Source of the DNA: Vibrio kanaloae
GTDB taxonomy: Bacteria > Pseudomonadota > Gammaproteobacteria > Enterobacterales > Vibrionaceae
Direction of reading: 5' to 3'
Length of the DNA: 64,000 bases
Assembly: GCF_024347535.1 (NCBI RefSeq)
Contig: NZ_AP025497.1
Span: forward strand, 558,001 to 622,000
In this document: positions 55,267 to 64,000 of the stretch, one piece after another
Position numbering within the stretch: position 1 is the first letter of the stretch
How the letters are laid out: every line of letters begins with the position of its first letter
Position numbers and translations under genes: made by a program
The notes under the pieces: generated by a model
Told to the model about the DNA's origin: nothing
Databases searched by the model: none
Seen by the model: only the letters and a program-made list of their open reading frames with translations

Positions 55267-55416
55267 TCCCCTCTCATTCTTTTCCACACTCTAGATTCTA
55301 ACAAATAGACACATCTGTGCGTTAAGCTCTTGGTGCGCCTAGCGGTATGCTTTTTGTGTACTAGTGTAGGCTATTTGTTTTGATGGTCGTTACCTTTGCC
55401 AATCGGGAGATTCGTC

Positions 55417-56262
55417 ATGACGGTAATGAACAACACTTTTTTATCTATTGAAGCTCTGTATTCAGAGCAAGACATCCGAGCTGTATCTAATGCATTTCAG
55501 CAATACGGACGTGAGCAACAAATTAACCTTTTGAACCGTATGCCACTTGAGGATGCGGTGTTAGTACTTGGGCAATGTTCTCTCAGTGCGGTTCAGGCCT
55601 TACTGAGTGGGTTAGAGGAGCAAGGCTTTGAGAAGCGCTCTCGACATCTAGCTCACCAACTAGGGCTGATTTATTCAGAGGTGGAGCCTCAGCAGGGCTA
55701 CCTTTCTACTGGAGTCATGAGCCACGTTAGGCAGCGTATCGGCTGGATTATTGCGTTAGCACTATTGGGAATCGTCTCTGGACTTATCATTGCTCAATAT
55801 GAGGACATTCTTAGTCAGTTGGTACTTTTGGCTATCTACATGCCGGTAATTGCCGCAGCTGGTGGTAACACCGGAACACAAGCCGCGACTCTGGTGATCA
55901 GAGCCTTAGCCACCGGCGAGTTGAAAAAACGCCAATGGGCTCAAGTTTTATGGAAGGAGTTTAGAGTCGCCATTTGCTTAGCTTTTGCTATAGCTGTGGT
56001 GATGATCGGTCGTATCTTATTGTTTAGTGATAACCAGTCAACAGGGGAGTACGACATCAATATGATTGCTTTTGCGATTGCGATGGCGCTATTTATTCAG
56101 GTGACGATATCAACAGTATTAGGTGCTGGGTTACCGATCGTAGCAAGGTTGTTTAAGCTTGATCCAGCGGTGTTAGTGAGTCCGGTGCTTGCTTCGATAG
56201 TTGATATCTCAGGAATGTGGATCTACTTCACTGTCGTGAACTCATTCCTAGGAATCGCTTAG
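55417..56262 (+). CDS. MgtE-like magnesium transporter lacking CBS domains
   Basis: A 281-residue protein: an N-terminal helical MgtE_N-like domain of about 95 residues, then five membrane segments with PVIAAAGGNTGTQAATLVIRALATGEL, the MgtE signature, and LDPAVLVSPVLASIVDISG with the Mg-site Asp region. The pair of cytosolic CBS domains that gate classical MgtE (about 450 residues) is absent. The start is ATG 55417 with GGGAGA six bases upstream; an in-frame TTG at 55396 is less likely. From memory this gene is not between tyrS and dacB in V. cholerae. Confidence 0.87.
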   Translation: MTVMNNTFLSIEALYSEQDIRAVSNAFQQYGREQQINLLNRMPLEDAVLVLGQCSLSAVQALLSGLEEQGFEKRSRHLAHQLGLIYSEVEPQQGYLSTGVMSHVRQRIGWIIALALLGIVSGLIIAQYEDILSQLVLLAIYMPVIAAAGGNTGTQAATLVIRALATGELKKRQWAQVLWKEFRVAICLAFAIAVVMIGRILLFSDNQSTGEYDINMIAFAIAMALFIQVTISTVLGAGLPIVARLFKLDPAVLVSPVLASIVDISGMWIYFTVVNSFLGIA

Positions 56263-56264
56263 CT

Positions 56265-56296
56265 CTTATAAAAATAGGCACTTATAAAAATAGTTA
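56265..56296. repeat. tandem 16-bp duplication after the mgtE-like gene
   Basis: CTTATAAAAATAG occurs at 56265-56277 and 56281-56293, a 16-base tandem duplication beginning three bases after the stop. Confidence 0.7.
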
Positions 56297-56312
56297 AATA
56301 CATCTGAGAAAC

Positions 56313-56353
56313 AAAAATGGCGCTGAAGATTGAAGGTCTTCAGCGCCATTTTT
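56313..56353. terminator. bidirectional terminator between mgtE-like gene and dacB
   Basis: Perfect 17-bp stem, 56313-56329 with 56337-56353 (core ATGGCGCTGAAGA), A-run before and T-run after, so it works on both strands for these convergent genes. Confidence 0.92.
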
Positions 56354-56387
56354 ATTGTTTAAGTAGATGCTTACACAGAACTACGCA

Positions 56388-57806
56388 TTACTTAGATTTG
56401 CTTTGTGTTTGACTGAACTCGACCACATCTTTGTAGAAAGCACGTTCAAACTGAGTGATCGGCGCTTCTACTGGTTTGTCTGGATTCTGTTCTTCAGGGA
56501 AGTAATCACGGACAAACTGCACAAACAGAGAGTTTGGTTTTCCCGCCTGATCTAATCCGTATCCCGCCATGTTGTAACTGCCGTATAGAGATCCACTCTT
56601 GGCAATGATGTTGCCTTGGGTAGGTGCTTTTCTCATGCTTTGACGGTATTTGAGCGTTCCATCAGTGCCCGATGTAGGCATAGCCTCAATCAGGTTGAGC
56701 TGTTGGTCATTATCCCAGATGTAACGCAGAACCTGAGCCATGGTTTGTGAGGTCATGCGATTATTCCTCGATAACCCTGAACCATCGACCAACTGCGCTT
56801 TGCTTAGGTCAATGTTGGCCTTGGTCTGCAATATCTGTTTTATTGCTTCAGTACCATTATTAAAGCTACCGGGCTGGACATAAAACGTTGCACCAAGCGT
56901 TTTGGTTAGGTTGTCTGCGATGAGGTTGTCTGATTTCTTCAGCATGGTATCGAGCAGTTCTGGAAGTTTTTCAGAACGGTGACTCGCGACTAATATGGTT
57001 TTGTTTACTTTAGCTTTTTTACCAATAACTACGTCGCCTTTAACTTGGATTTTCAGCTCTTTAAGAAGCGAAGTGACGACTTGATAGGTGTAAAGTTCTG
57101 GGTTTTGAATCGCGAACTTGAGTGGTAATGGCTTCTTACGTTCAACCAAGCAACCAGAAAGCTTGTAAGTATTGTTTGGAGTAGTAATGAGCTCTAAGTC
57201 GCATTGTGTGGCCTTCTGCCCTGAGCGAGTTACGGTGGCTGCGGTGGTTGTCACGCCTATCGGATAATGAGCTGGGATATATACTCGTGTGGTACCGTTA
57301 TCTTTCGTATAAATAGAGGCTTGTGCGCAGTTGCTGTCTAACGTCATTGCACTAGAAGGCGCGCTGTAACAAACGCCTAGAATGTCCCAAGGCCAACCAA
57401 CCGCTCGTTGATAGCCCGTAAAAGCCGAGTTATCTAGGTATAAGTTGCCCGTGATGGTTCCGGATTGAGATTTAGCGTATTGAGCTAAAAGGCTTTTTAG
57501 ATCGTCTCGCTGTAGCGTTGGGTCTCCGCCAAATGAGATCACTGCATCCTTACTAGAACGAGCAATGCTAGTCGTATAGTGAAAGTCATCCCCTAATTCT
57601 AATTTAGCCGCCAAAGCCGTGACCAGTTTTAAAGTGCTAGCTGGTGGATAAAAGCCACCACTGTCGATATCCATTTCATTTAAATCGCCACTTAGAGATC
57701 CTAAGATTAAACTTGTGCTACTGCCAGCGGGCAGTTTACTTAAAGGAGCGTAGGCAAGTGCAGAGCACGATAGTAAGGATACGATAAGTATATAAAACCT
57801 AGTCAT
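56388..57806 (-). CDS. dacB: D-alanyl-D-alanine carboxypeptidase/endopeptidase (PBP4)
   Basis: A 472-residue peptidase S13. A signal peptide of about 20 residues (ILIVSLLSCSALAYA) precedes the SxxK at Ser57-Lys60 (PASTLKLV), the large inserted domains typical of PBP4, SxN in DGSGLSRNNRM and KSG in IIAKSGSLYG. It trims and cuts peptidoglycan peptides in the periplasm. Single gene, terminator shared with the mgtE-like gene. Confidence 0.94.
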   Translation of the reverse strand: MTRFYILIVSLLSCSALAYAPLSKLPAGSSTSLILGSLSGDLNEMDIDSGGFYPPASTLKLVTALAAKLELGDDFHYTTSIARSSKDAVISFGGDPTLQRDDLKSLLAQYAKSQSGTITGNLYLDNSAFTGYQRAVGWPWDILGVCYSAPSSAMTLDSNCAQASIYTKDNGTTRVYIPAHYPIGVTTTAATVTRSGQKATQCDLELITTPNNTYKLSGCLVERKKPLPLKFAIQNPELYTYQVVTSLLKELKIQVKGDVVIGKKAKVNKTILVASHRSEKLPELLDTMLKKSDNLIADNLTKTLGATFYVQPGSFNNGTEAIKQILQTKANIDLSKAQLVDGSGLSRNNRMTSQTMAQVLRYIWDNDQQLNLIEAMPTSGTDGTLKYRQSMRKAPTQGNIIAKSGSLYGSYNMAGYGLDQAGKPNSLFVQFVRDYFPEEQNPDKPVEAPITQFERAFYKDVVEFSQTQSKSK

Positions 57807-57950
57807 TTTTATTCCAATATGAGAACCGTTCTAAAACTATTGCTAAGTTATCGTAGTGAGGCTCAAAGGTCACGTATGTGGGTGAAATTTCAATGTAAAG
57901 GTGGAATTACTTTGGCTGCGTGCTTTAAAGGTGGTGAATTTGGTGAGGTA

Positions 57951-57978
57951 TAAAAAAAGTCTAGCATTTTTGCTAGAC
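57951..57978 (-). terminator. porin gene terminator
   Basis: 8-bp stem GTCTAGCA (57959-57966) / TGCTAGAC (57971-57978), loop TTTT, followed on the minus strand by seven U. Confidence 0.9.
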
Positions 57979-58018
57979 CTTTGGTTTTTATATAACAAAC
58001 AGAGTGTTTGTTAACACA

Positions 58019-59023
58019 TTAGAATGCGTATTTTAGACCTAGACGTAGAGTATCTTCGCCTTCGATTTTCTTGCCAGCAATCTGAGAGTATTGGCTATCT
58101 AGGTTATTTAATTGGTAAGCAACATAAGCGTTAATGTTTTTGTTGAAGCGGTAGTCACCAGTAACTTCGAAGAAATCGCTTTGATCTTCTTTAGTACCAT
58201 TAACTTTAAGATCCGTTTTTTGGTAAGCACCCATTAAAGAGAAGCCGTTACCAAAGCCGTATACTGCAGAGAATTCCATACCGTTGAAATCTGATTTGTC
58301 TTTATCGTCTGCTTCGCCAGTAGTGTATGTACCCGCCAAGTATAGAGAATCAAGAGTGTAGTTTACACCTGCGATGATAGCGTCGCCAGAACCGTTGCCT
58401 TCGCCATTGTCTCCAGCAGAGTAACCAAGACCGAAGCCTAGACCCATTGGTAGAGTGTAGATACCAGAAACACCGTAAGCGTCAGTATCTTTTTCTTCAC
58501 CCGCAACTAAACTTGCTTTTACTGTTAGAGCATCAACAAAGTTACCAGTGTAAAGGATTGTGTTGTTGATTTGCTCGTTACCAGCGCTGATGAATTCTTT
58601 TTGAGCACCAGTAAATGTCGTTACGTCAGACATTTGAGAGATTTGTACTGCCGCTGTATCTTGACGACCGAATGATACTGCGCCGAAGTTACCTTGAAGA
58701 CCTGCGAACATGTAACGCTGTTTGAAGTCAGAATTCGCATCATTGTCGCTAGAAGAGTTTACTGTTTGCTCTGCTTCGTAAAAACCAAAGCCGCTTAGTG
58801 ATTCATTGATTTCTGTAGTACCACCAACGTTAAGACGGAAACGGCTGTTGTTAGCCATTGTGCCTTCAATTTCTTCTCCGCCGTTACCAATGAAATCACC
58901 ACGGAATTCCGCGCGACCACCAACGTTTAGTTCTGTGCCATCTTGGCTGTATACGTTTGCTGCATTTGCGCCGGCTGATACTGTTGCTGCTACTGCTAGA
59001 GCGATCAGAGTCTTGTTATTCAT
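58019..59023 (-). CDS. ompU: general porin, OmpU-like
   Basis: A 334-residue outer-membrane porin. Signal peptide MNNKTLIALAVAATVSAGANA, then YSQDGTELNVGGRAEFRGDF; alternating beta strands continue to the C-terminal ...LRLGLKYAF, whose final Phe is the BAM recognition residue. The family and the position between dacB and greA match V. cholerae OmpU (VC0633), but loops are divergent, so the symbol is positional. In V. cholerae ompU is controlled by ToxR; no clear ToxR site was identified here. Confidence 0.88.
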   Translation of the reverse strand: MNNKTLIALAVAATVSAGANAANVYSQDGTELNVGGRAEFRGDFIGNGGEEIEGTMANNSRFRLNVGGTTEINESLSGFGFYEAEQTVNSSSDNDANSDFKQRYMFAGLQGNFGAVSFGRQDTAAVQISQMSDVTTFTGAQKEFISAGNEQINNTILYTGNFVDALTVKASLVAGEEKDTDAYGVSGIYTLPMGLGFGLGYSAGDNGEGNGSGDAIIAGVNYTLDSLYLAGTYTTGEADDKDKSDFNGMEFSAVYGFGNGFSLMGAYQKTDLKVNGTKEDQSDFFEVTGDYRFNKNINAYVAYQLNNLDSQYSQIAGKKIEGEDTLRLGLKYAF

Positions 59024-59538
59024 GTTATTAATTCCTAATTACTGTCCATAAAGGTATTTATCAAGGATTTGAATCCTTTTTGTGTATTACTCGTATTAAT
59101 CAAGCTTCATAATCATGCTTAGAGCAAAAGTGCAAAACTTGCTAGAGCAATTCATGGGGTTCTTTTTACCCTTAAAGTTCAATGCTTCGTTAGTAAAATG
59201 ATATCAATAAAAATACTGAACGCTGTTTTATTGGTTTTTTTGTTATTTAAACTGTTGTTTTAAAATAATTTTAGTTGAAGTGTGATCTATGTTTATTTGG
59301 TTTGTTTTTGTTATTTTTAGGTATTTTATCTCCGATTTGTTGGTCGGGAGATTAGTATTGATTTTTGTGATGCCTGTAATTTAGACTTAGATAAAGCTTT
59401 TATAATGCAAAGTTGAATAAAGATGATTTAGCTATCAAGTTTGTTTACACTAAGCCATATCGTTTTGTTTCTACCACCCAGTAAATACGTTGGGTGGATT
59501 TATGTTGGCCAAAGAAAGCTTTGGCATAGAGGTAAAAA
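59024..59538. promoter_or_regulatory. divergent AT-rich region between porin and greA
   Basis: 515 bases with no credible gene. The porin side is very AT-rich, as expected for a strong or H-NS-bound promoter. A TATAAT at 59401-59406 is a -10 candidate for greA with a poor -35. A weak hairpin lies at 59327-59352 (ATCTCC/GGGAGAT). Nothing else is supported. Confidence 0.45.
59474..59525 (+). other. two hairpins in the greA leader
   Basis: CCACCCA/TGGGTGG (59474-59480 / 59491-59497) and GCCAAAG/CTTTGGC (59508-59514 / 59519-59525), the second ending just before the GAGG ribosome site. In E. coli the greA leader yields a regulatory RNA (GraL) through an attenuator; a parallel is possible, but no U-tract follows either stem. 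Confidence 0.5.
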
Positions 59539-60012
59539 ATGGAAAAGGTTCCAATGACAGTACGTGGCGCTCAGCAGCTACGTGACGAATTAGATCGCCT
59601 ACTTAAGCTACGCCCTGTTATCTCAGCAGCTATTGGTGAAGCACGTGAACTAGGTGACCTAAAAGAGAATGCTGAATATCACGCGGCTCGTGAAGAGCAG
59701 GGTATTTGTGAAGCTCAAATCCGTGATATTGAATACAAGCTATCGCTGGCTCAGATCATCGATGTAACGCAAATGGATAATACGGGCAAGATTATCTTTG
59801 GTACGACAGTGACGCTTATCGATGTGGATACAGATGATGAGTTCCGCTACCAAATCGTTTCAGAAGACGAAGCAGACATCAAAACGGGTCGCATTTCTGT
59901 GAAATCGCCAATTGCTCGTGGCCTTATCGGTAAAATGGAAGGCGACGAAGTAATAATCTCCACCCCTGGAGGTGACAAAGACTTCGAAATCGACAAAGTA
60001 GAATATATCTAA
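59539..60012 (+). CDS. greA: transcription elongation factor GreA
   Basis: A 157-residue factor that enters the RNA polymerase secondary channel and triggers cleavage of backtracked RNA. The N-terminal coiled coil carries the tip [16 protein letters not shown] with the catalytic acidic pair; the C-terminal FKBP-like domain ends [14 protein letters not shown]. Full length. The ATG follows GAGG with normal spacing. Confidence 0.98.
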   Translation: MEKVPMTVRGAQQLRDELDRLLKLRPVISAAIGEARELGDLKENAEYHAAREEQGICEAQIRDIEYKLSLAQIIDVTQMDNTGKIIFGTTVTLIDVDTDDEFRYQIVSEDEADIKTGRISVKSPIARGLIGKMEGDEVIISTPGGDKDFEIDKVEYI

Positions 60013-60038
60013 TTGAATTTTCTTTGTTTCTGATAAGT

Positions 60039-60065
60039 AAAAAGGTCGCTTAATGCGACCTTTTT
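60039..60065. terminator. bidirectional terminator between greA and yhbY
   Basis: 11-bp stem AAAAAGGTCGC (60039-60049) / GCGACCTTTTT (60055-60065), loop TTAAT. Serves both convergent genes. Confidence 0.9.
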
Positions 60066-60138
60066 CGTTTCTCACGCTACACTAAAAGATAAGAGCAGTA
60101 GATCTTTCTTTGTGATGCTAGCTTATTATATCGCTAAC

Positions 60139-60435
60139 TTATTTACGTGGAATCTCGATTTTACGTGCTTCTGACTGACGGAACAGTACTAGAACCTTAC
60201 CGATAGTCTGTACTTTCTCAGCTTTAGATTCACGTACAATGGCGTCGATAATCAGTTGCTTAGTCTCACGGTCTTCTGATGCAACTTTAATTTTGATCAG
60301 TTCGTGGTGGTCTAGAGCTAATTCGATTTCCGCTAGAACAGCTTCAGTAAGTCCATTTGCGCCCATTAACACAACAGGTTTTAAACTGTGAGCTAGGCCC
60401 TTTAGATGCTGCTTTTGTTTGGTACTTAGGTTCAT
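60139..60435 (-). CDS. yhbY: CRM-domain ribosome assembly RNA-binding protein YhbY
   Basis: A 98-residue single CRM domain: LSTKQKQHLKGLAHSLKPVVLMGANGLTEAVLAEIELALDHHE contains the GxxG-type loop (GANG) that contacts RNA. It associates with pre-50S particles. Divergent from rlmE, which also acts on the 50S subunit. Confidence 0.95.
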   Translation of the reverse strand: MNLSTKQKQHLKGLAHSLKPVVLMGANGLTEAVLAEIELALDHHELIKIKVASEDRETKQLIIDAIVRESKAEKVQTIGKVLVLFRQSEARKIEIPRK

Positions 60436-60549
60436 TACGCGGCCAATTTTCTTTACTATTAGGGTTGAAAAAACCTATTTTAACGCCATCTAAAGCTGAA
60501 GACTATAATTTATTCAGTAATTAGTACTTTCCTCTAATTTAGGTATCCA

Positions 60550-61179
60550 ATGAGTAAACAGAAACATTCGGCTAGTTCAGGCCGTTGGTTGAAGGAGCAC
60601 TTCGACGACAAGTACGCAAACGAAGCAAGAAAAAAAGGTTATCGCTCGCGTGCTTATTTCAAAATGGAAGAGATTCAGACGAAAGATAAATTGATGTCTC
60701 CAGGGATGACTATTGTGGATTTGGGGGCCGCACCTGGCGGTTGGTCTCAATATGCTGCTAAGATTGCGGGAGACAGCGGACAAATCATTGCGTGTGACTT
60801 ATTGCCAATGGACCCTATTGCTGGGGTTAGTTTCTTACAAGGCGATTTCCGCGAAGATGTTGTGCTAGAAGCTCTACTGGAACGTATACAGCCAAACATG
60901 GTCGACGTAGTGATGTCAGATATGGCGCCTAATATAGCAGGTAATAATTCTGTGGATCAGCCACGAGCTATGTATTTAGTTGAATTAGCTTTGGATATGT
61001 GTCGACAAGTTCTAGCTACCAATGGTAGTTTTGTTGTAAAAGTATTCCAAGGCGAAGGGTTTGATCAATATGTTAAGGACGTCCGTGAGATGTTTAAAAC
61101 AGTCAAAGTTAGAAAACCCGACTCTTCTCGAGCTCGATCTCGTGAAGTGTTTATCGTAGCCACTGGTTACAAAGGTTAA
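60550..61179 (+). CDS. rlmE: 23S rRNA (uridine(2552)-2'-O)-methyltransferase
   Basis: A 209-residue RrmJ/FtsJ enzyme. SAM motif [15 protein letters not shown] and the K-D-K-E tetrad are visible: Lys in [11 protein letters not shown], Asp in [12 protein letters not shown], Lys in [11 protein letters not shown] and Glu in [13 protein letters not shown]. It methylates U2552 in the A-loop. It precedes ftsH by 98 bases, the classic rlmE-ftsH pair. Confidence 0.97.
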   Translation: MSKQKHSASSGRWLKEHFDDKYANEARKKGYRSRAYFKMEEIQTKDKLMSPGMTIVDLGAAPGGWSQYAAKIAGDSGQIIACDLLPMDPIAGVSFLQGDFREDVVLEALLERIQPNMVDVVMSDMAPNIAGNNSVDQPRAMYLVELALDMCRQVLATNGSFVVKVFQGEGFDQYVKDVREMFKTVKVRKPDSSRARSREVFIVATGYKG

Positions 61180-61277
61180 CGATTCTCTTCTAAGAGTTAG
61201 AGTTAACAATATGGCTACAGGTTACAAACTGTAGTACCCTACCTTTAATTACAATTAGTTATCGAGAGGCTGACACC

Positions 61278-63242
61278 TTGAGTGACATGGCAAAAAATTT
61301 AATTCTGTGGCTTGTTATCGCTGTAGTGTTGATGTCGGTATTCCAGAGCTTTGGCCCTGGGGAAAGTAACGGCAGATCAGTAGATTACACCACGTTTGTA
61401 CAGGAAGTTGGCCAAGGCCAGATTCAAGACGCACAGTTCAATAACAGCGAAATCACTTTCACACGTCGTGGCGGTGGTGCTAAGTATGTAACTTACATGC
61501 CTGTTTATGATCAAAAGCTACTTGATGACTTAATTAATCAAAACGTAAAAGTTCAGGGTACACCACCTGAAGAGCAGAGCCTGCTTGGCACTATCTTCAT
61601 CTCATGGTTCCCAATGATCTTACTGATTGGTGTATGGATTTTCTTCATGCGTCAAATGCAAGGCGGTGGCGGCGGTAAAGGCGCGATGTCTTTCGGTAAG
61701 AGCAAAGCTCGTATGATGAGCGAAGAACAAATTAAAACGATGTTTGCTGATGTTGCAGGTTGTGACGAAGCAAAAGAAGACGTTAAAGAACTTGTTGACT
61801 ACCTTCGTGACCCTAGTCGTTTCCAAAAACTAGGCGGTAAGATCCCGACAGGTATTCTGTTGGTTGGTCCTCCTGGTACTGGTAAGACATTGCTTGCAAA
61901 AGCGATTGCAGGTGAAGCGAAAGTACCTTTCTTTACTATTTCAGGTTCTGACTTCGTAGAAATGTTCGTTGGTGTTGGTGCATCTCGTGTACGTGACATG
62001 TTTGAACAAGCGAAGAAGGCTGCACCATGTATCATCTTTATCGATGAAATCGATGCCGTAGGTCGTCAACGTGGAGCTGGTGTTGGTGGTGGTCATGATG
62101 AACGTGAACAAACGCTGAACCAAATGCTGGTTGAGATGGATGGCTTCGAGGGTAACGAGGGTATTATTGTTATTGCTGCGACTAACCGTCCAGACGTACT
62201 TGACCCAGCATTACTTCGTCCGGGTCGTTTTGACCGTCAAGTTGTGGTTGGTCTACCTGATGTACGTGGTCGTGAACAGATTCTTAAAGTACACATGCGT
62301 AAAGTTCCATTATCAGGTGATGTTGAACCATCTCTGATTGCTCGTGGTACTCCAGGTTTCTCTGGTGCAGATCTAGCGAACCTTGTTAACGAAGCGGCGC
62401 TATTTGCTGCTCGTGGTAACAAGCGTAATGTATCTATGGTTGAGTTTGAACTTGCGAAAGACAAAATCATGATGGGTGCCGAGCGCCGTTCGATGGTTAT
62501 GTCTGAAGAAGTGAAAGAGTCAACGGCTTACCATGAAGCGGGTCACGCAATTGTTGGTCGTTTGGTGCCTGAACACGATCCTGTGTACAAGGTGTCAATC
62601 ATTCCACGTGGTCGTGCGCTTGGTGTAACTATGTACCTCCCCGAGCAAGATCGCATAAGCATGTCTCGCCAACATCTAGAGTCAATGATCTCTAGTTTGT
62701 ACGGTGGTCGTCTTGCTGAAGAACTTATCTATGGTAAAGACAAAGTTTCGACTGGTGCGTCTAACGATATCGAACGTGCAACTGATATTGCTCGTAAGAT
62801 GGTTACGCAGTGGGGCTTCTCTGAAAAACTGGGCCCTCTTCTATATGCTGAAGAAGAAGGCGAAGTTTTCCTAGGTCGCGGTATGAGCCAAGCGAAACAT
62901 GTTTCTGACGATACTACTAAGCTGATCGATGAAGAGATTCGTATCCTAATCGACCGTAACTATGCTCGTGCGAAGCAAATTCTTGAAGAGAACATGGATA
63001 TCATGCACTCGATGAAAGATGCGCTAATGAAGTTTGAAACGATTGATGCTGGTCAGATTGATGACTTGATGGAACGTAAAGACGACATTCGTGAGCCTGC
63101 TGGTTGGGGTGATCAGGCGAAAGCAGAACCTGCAAAGGAAGAAGCTAAACCTGAAGCGAAATCAGAAGAAGCAACAGCTGAAGAGTCGAAAGTTGAAGAA
63201 GTTAAGTCTGAATCAGATGATGCTCAAAACAAAGATTCTTAA
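61278..63242 (+). CDS. ftsH: ATP-dependent zinc metalloprotease FtsH
   Basis: A 654-residue inner-membrane AAA+ protease that degrades LpxC, SecY and misfolded membrane proteins. Two N-terminal membrane segments ([33 protein letters not shown]) flank a periplasmic domain; then Walker A GPPGTGKT, Walker [23 protein letters not shown], zinc site HEAGH, and an acidic/Glu-Lys-rich tail. The TTG start at 61278 is favoured: GAGAGG lies eight bases upstream, against 17 for the ATG at 61287. folP follows. Confidence 0.97.
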   Translation: MSDMAKNLILWLVIAVVLMSVFQSFGPGESNGRSVDYTTFVQEVGQGQIQDAQFNNSEITFTRRGGGAKYVTYMPVYDQKLLDDLINQNVKVQGTPPEEQSLLGTIFISWFPMILLIGVWIFFMRQMQGGGGGKGAMSFGKSKARMMSEEQIKTMFADVAGCDEAKEDVKELVDYLRDPSRFQKLGGKIPTGILLVGPPGTGKTLLAKAIAGEAKVPFFTISGSDFVEMFVGVGASRVRDMFEQAKKAAPCIIFIDEIDAVGRQRGAGVGGGHDEREQTLNQMLVEMDGFEGNEGIIVIAATNRPDVLDPALLRPGRFDRQVVVGLPDVRGREQILKVHMRKVPLSGDVEPSLIARGTPGFSGADLANLVNEAALFAARGNKRNVSMVEFELAKDKIMMGAERRSMVMSEEVKESTAYHEAGHAIVGRLVPEHDPVYKVSIIPRGRALGVTMYLPEQDRISMSRQHLESMISSLYGGRLAEELIYGKDKVSTGASNDIERATDIARKMVTQWGFSEKLGPLLYAEEEGEVFLGRGMSQAKHVSDDTTKLIDEEIRILIDRNYARAKQILEENMDIMHSMKDALMKFETIDAGQIDDLMERKDDIREPAGWGDQAKAEPAKEEAKPEAKSEEATAEESKVEEVKSESDDAQNKDS

Positions 63243-63259
63243 TCACTAATCTATAAATT

Positions 63260-63286
63260 AAAACCCTGACTATGCTCAGGGTTTTT
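63260..63286 (+). terminator. ftsH terminator
   Basis: 9-bp stem AAACCCTGA (63261-63269) / TCAGGGTTT (63276-63284) then T-run. folP starts 45 bases later, so it may have a promoter of its own or depend on readthrough. Confidence 0.85.
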
Positions 63287-63330
63287 CTGTTTATAGCCTT
63301 AAGTGTTTTACTTTTTAAGAGCTGCATTTC

Positions 63331-64000
63331 ATGATATTAAAAGCAAACAATAAAACTCTTGTTTTAGACCGCCCACATGTAATGGGCATCCTCAATATCA
63401 CCCCTGATTCTTTCTCTGATGGTGGGAAATTCAATTCATTAGATAATGCCTTACTGCAAGCAGAACGAATGATTCAAGCTGGCGTGAGCATTATTGATAT
63501 TGGTGGTGAATCGACTCGCCCAGGAGCACCTGACGTTTCCCTAGAAGAAGAGCTTTCCCGGGTGATTCCTACAATTAAAGCAATTCGCGCTAAATTTGAT
63601 GTTTGGATCTCTATTGATACCAGTAAACCGGAAGTGATGCGCGAGGCTGTTGAAGCGGGGGCTGATTTGATCAATGATGTGCGCGCATTGCAAGACCCCG
63701 GAGCTTTACAAGTTGCCGCCGATGCTAATGTGCCAGTTTGCCTGATGCACATGAAAGGTCAGCCAAGAACCATGCAAGCCAACCCAAATTACGATGATGT
63801 CCTAACGGATGTGGAAGCGTTCTTAAAAGAAAGGGTAGAGGCTTGTGAGGCTGTTGGTATATCAAAAGAGCAGCTGATTCTGGATCCTGGTTTTGGTTTT
63901 GGTAAAACCATTGAGCATAATTACCACCTATTAGCGCACCTTGAAAAATTTCACACGCTTGGGTTGCCAGTCTTAGCGGGGATGTCGAGAAAATCGATGA
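63331..64000 (+). CDS. folP: dihydropteroate synthase, N-terminal part
   Basis: The gene runs off the window: 223 codons are present of about 277. It condenses hydroxymethyl-dihydropterin pyrophosphate with p-aminobenzoate, the sulfonamide target. MGILNITPDSFSDGG, IDIGGESTRPGA, ISIDTSKPEVMREA, LMHMKGQPRTMQ and LDPGFGFGKTIEHNY are all typical. It follows the usual order ftsH-folP-glmM. The ribosome site before ATG 63331 is weak. Confidence 0.95.
   Translation, partial: MILKANNKTLVLDRPHVMGILNITPDSFSDGGKFNSLDNALLQAERMIQAGVSIIDIGGESTRPGAPDVSLEEELSRVIPTIKAIRAKFDVWISIDTSKPEVMREAVEAGADLINDVRALQDPGALQVAADANVPVCLMHMKGQPRTMQANPNYDDVLTDVEAFLKERVEACEAVGISKEQLILDPGFGFGKTIEHNYHLLAHLEKFHTLGLPVLAGMSRKSM

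Larger units (their letters stand above)
55097..55416 (+). promoter_or_regulatory. long structured leader of the mgtE-like gene
   Basis: TTGACA at 55097 is a good -35; the nearest -10 (TACACT, 55124) is 21 bases away, so the exact promoter is unsettled. About 280 leader bases follow. They hold a 14-codon ORF (55169-55213), an inverted repeat AATACCGA (55175-55182, inside the ORF) with TCGGTATT (55220-55227), a terminator-like hairpin (55238-55254), a pyrimidine-rich stretch and GCCTA...TAGGC pairing near 55350. No known riboswitch consensus was recognised. Confidence 0.55.

Noticed and set aside
55131..55416. M-box or yybP-type riboswitch before mgtE
   Set aside because: None of the conserved core motifs of those riboswitches could be recognised; a leader-peptide mechanism fits the visible elements better.
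61287..61289. ATG start for ftsH
   Set aside because: E. coli-like start MAKN, but the GAGAGG ribosome site is 17 bases away; TTG 61278 has ideal spacing.

Overview
The window is a contiguous piece of a Vibrio chromosome (Gammaproteobacteria, Vibrionaceae). The assignment rests on gene content and order: panC-panB-folK-pcnB-gluQ-dksA-sfsA, hrpB-mrcB, acnB-yacL-glnK-amtB, fbpABC, a complete chitin-oligosaccharide locus under a ChiS-type sensor, hemL-erpA, tyrS, dacB-ompU-like porin-greA-yhbY-rlmE-ftsH-folP. From memory this order is nearly that of Vibrio cholerae VC0589 to VC0638, so most of the window is conserved core genome. No rRNA, tRNA, IS element, prophage, integron or CRISPR array was seen. 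The species cannot be fixed from the sequence alone.

Layout. 1-1083: end of the yadGH ABC exporter. 1242-7403 (minus): sfsA, dksA, gluQ, pcnB, folK, panB, panC, i.e. stringent-response, tRNA-modification, polyadenylation, folate and pantothenate genes. 7471-14704 (plus): hrpB overlapping mrcB (PBP1B), then a patatin/beta-barrel protein. 14976-20029 (plus): acnB, yacL, glnK, amtB. 20322-24235 (plus): Fur-type promoter and the ferric iron importer fbpABC. 24385-43111 (minus): the chitin catabolic block. 43328-47184 (minus): rsmC, an AI-2E-family membrane protein and hemL, with a 41-residue Cys-rich membrane protein on the plus strand between the last two. 47470-52335 (plus): erpA and an RND efflux pair. 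52408-63242: an M23 peptidase, tyrS, a CBS-less MgtE with a structured leader, dacB, porin, greA, yhbY, rlmE, ftsH. The window ends inside folP.

How the genes work together. The chitin block reads as a full pathway. ChiS senses chitin oligosaccharides in the periplasm with the solute-binding protein. A Dpp/Opp-type ABC importer takes them in. Cytoplasmic GH20, GH94 phosphorylase, GH9, GlcNAc kinase and a hexose-phosphate mutase convert (GlcNAc)n to sugar phosphates. glnK-amtB forms a nitrogen-scavenging unit with a visible sigma-54 promoter and an NtrC-like site. fbpA and erpA carry recognisable iron (Fur) and Fe-S (IscR type 1) operator sequences.

The most interesting non-coding signals are: an NtrC-like enhancer embedded in the intrinsic terminator of yacL; a 14-codon upstream ORF followed by competing hairpins ahead of the mgtE-like gene; an ERIC-like 126-bp palindrome wedged between the acnB stop codon and its terminator; a near-consensus IscR type 1 box at erpA; and TTAACG/ACGTTAAA motifs in the acnB, chitin-operon and chiS upstream regions. 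All functional statements come from reading the sequence and from knowledge of the families; no database search was run.
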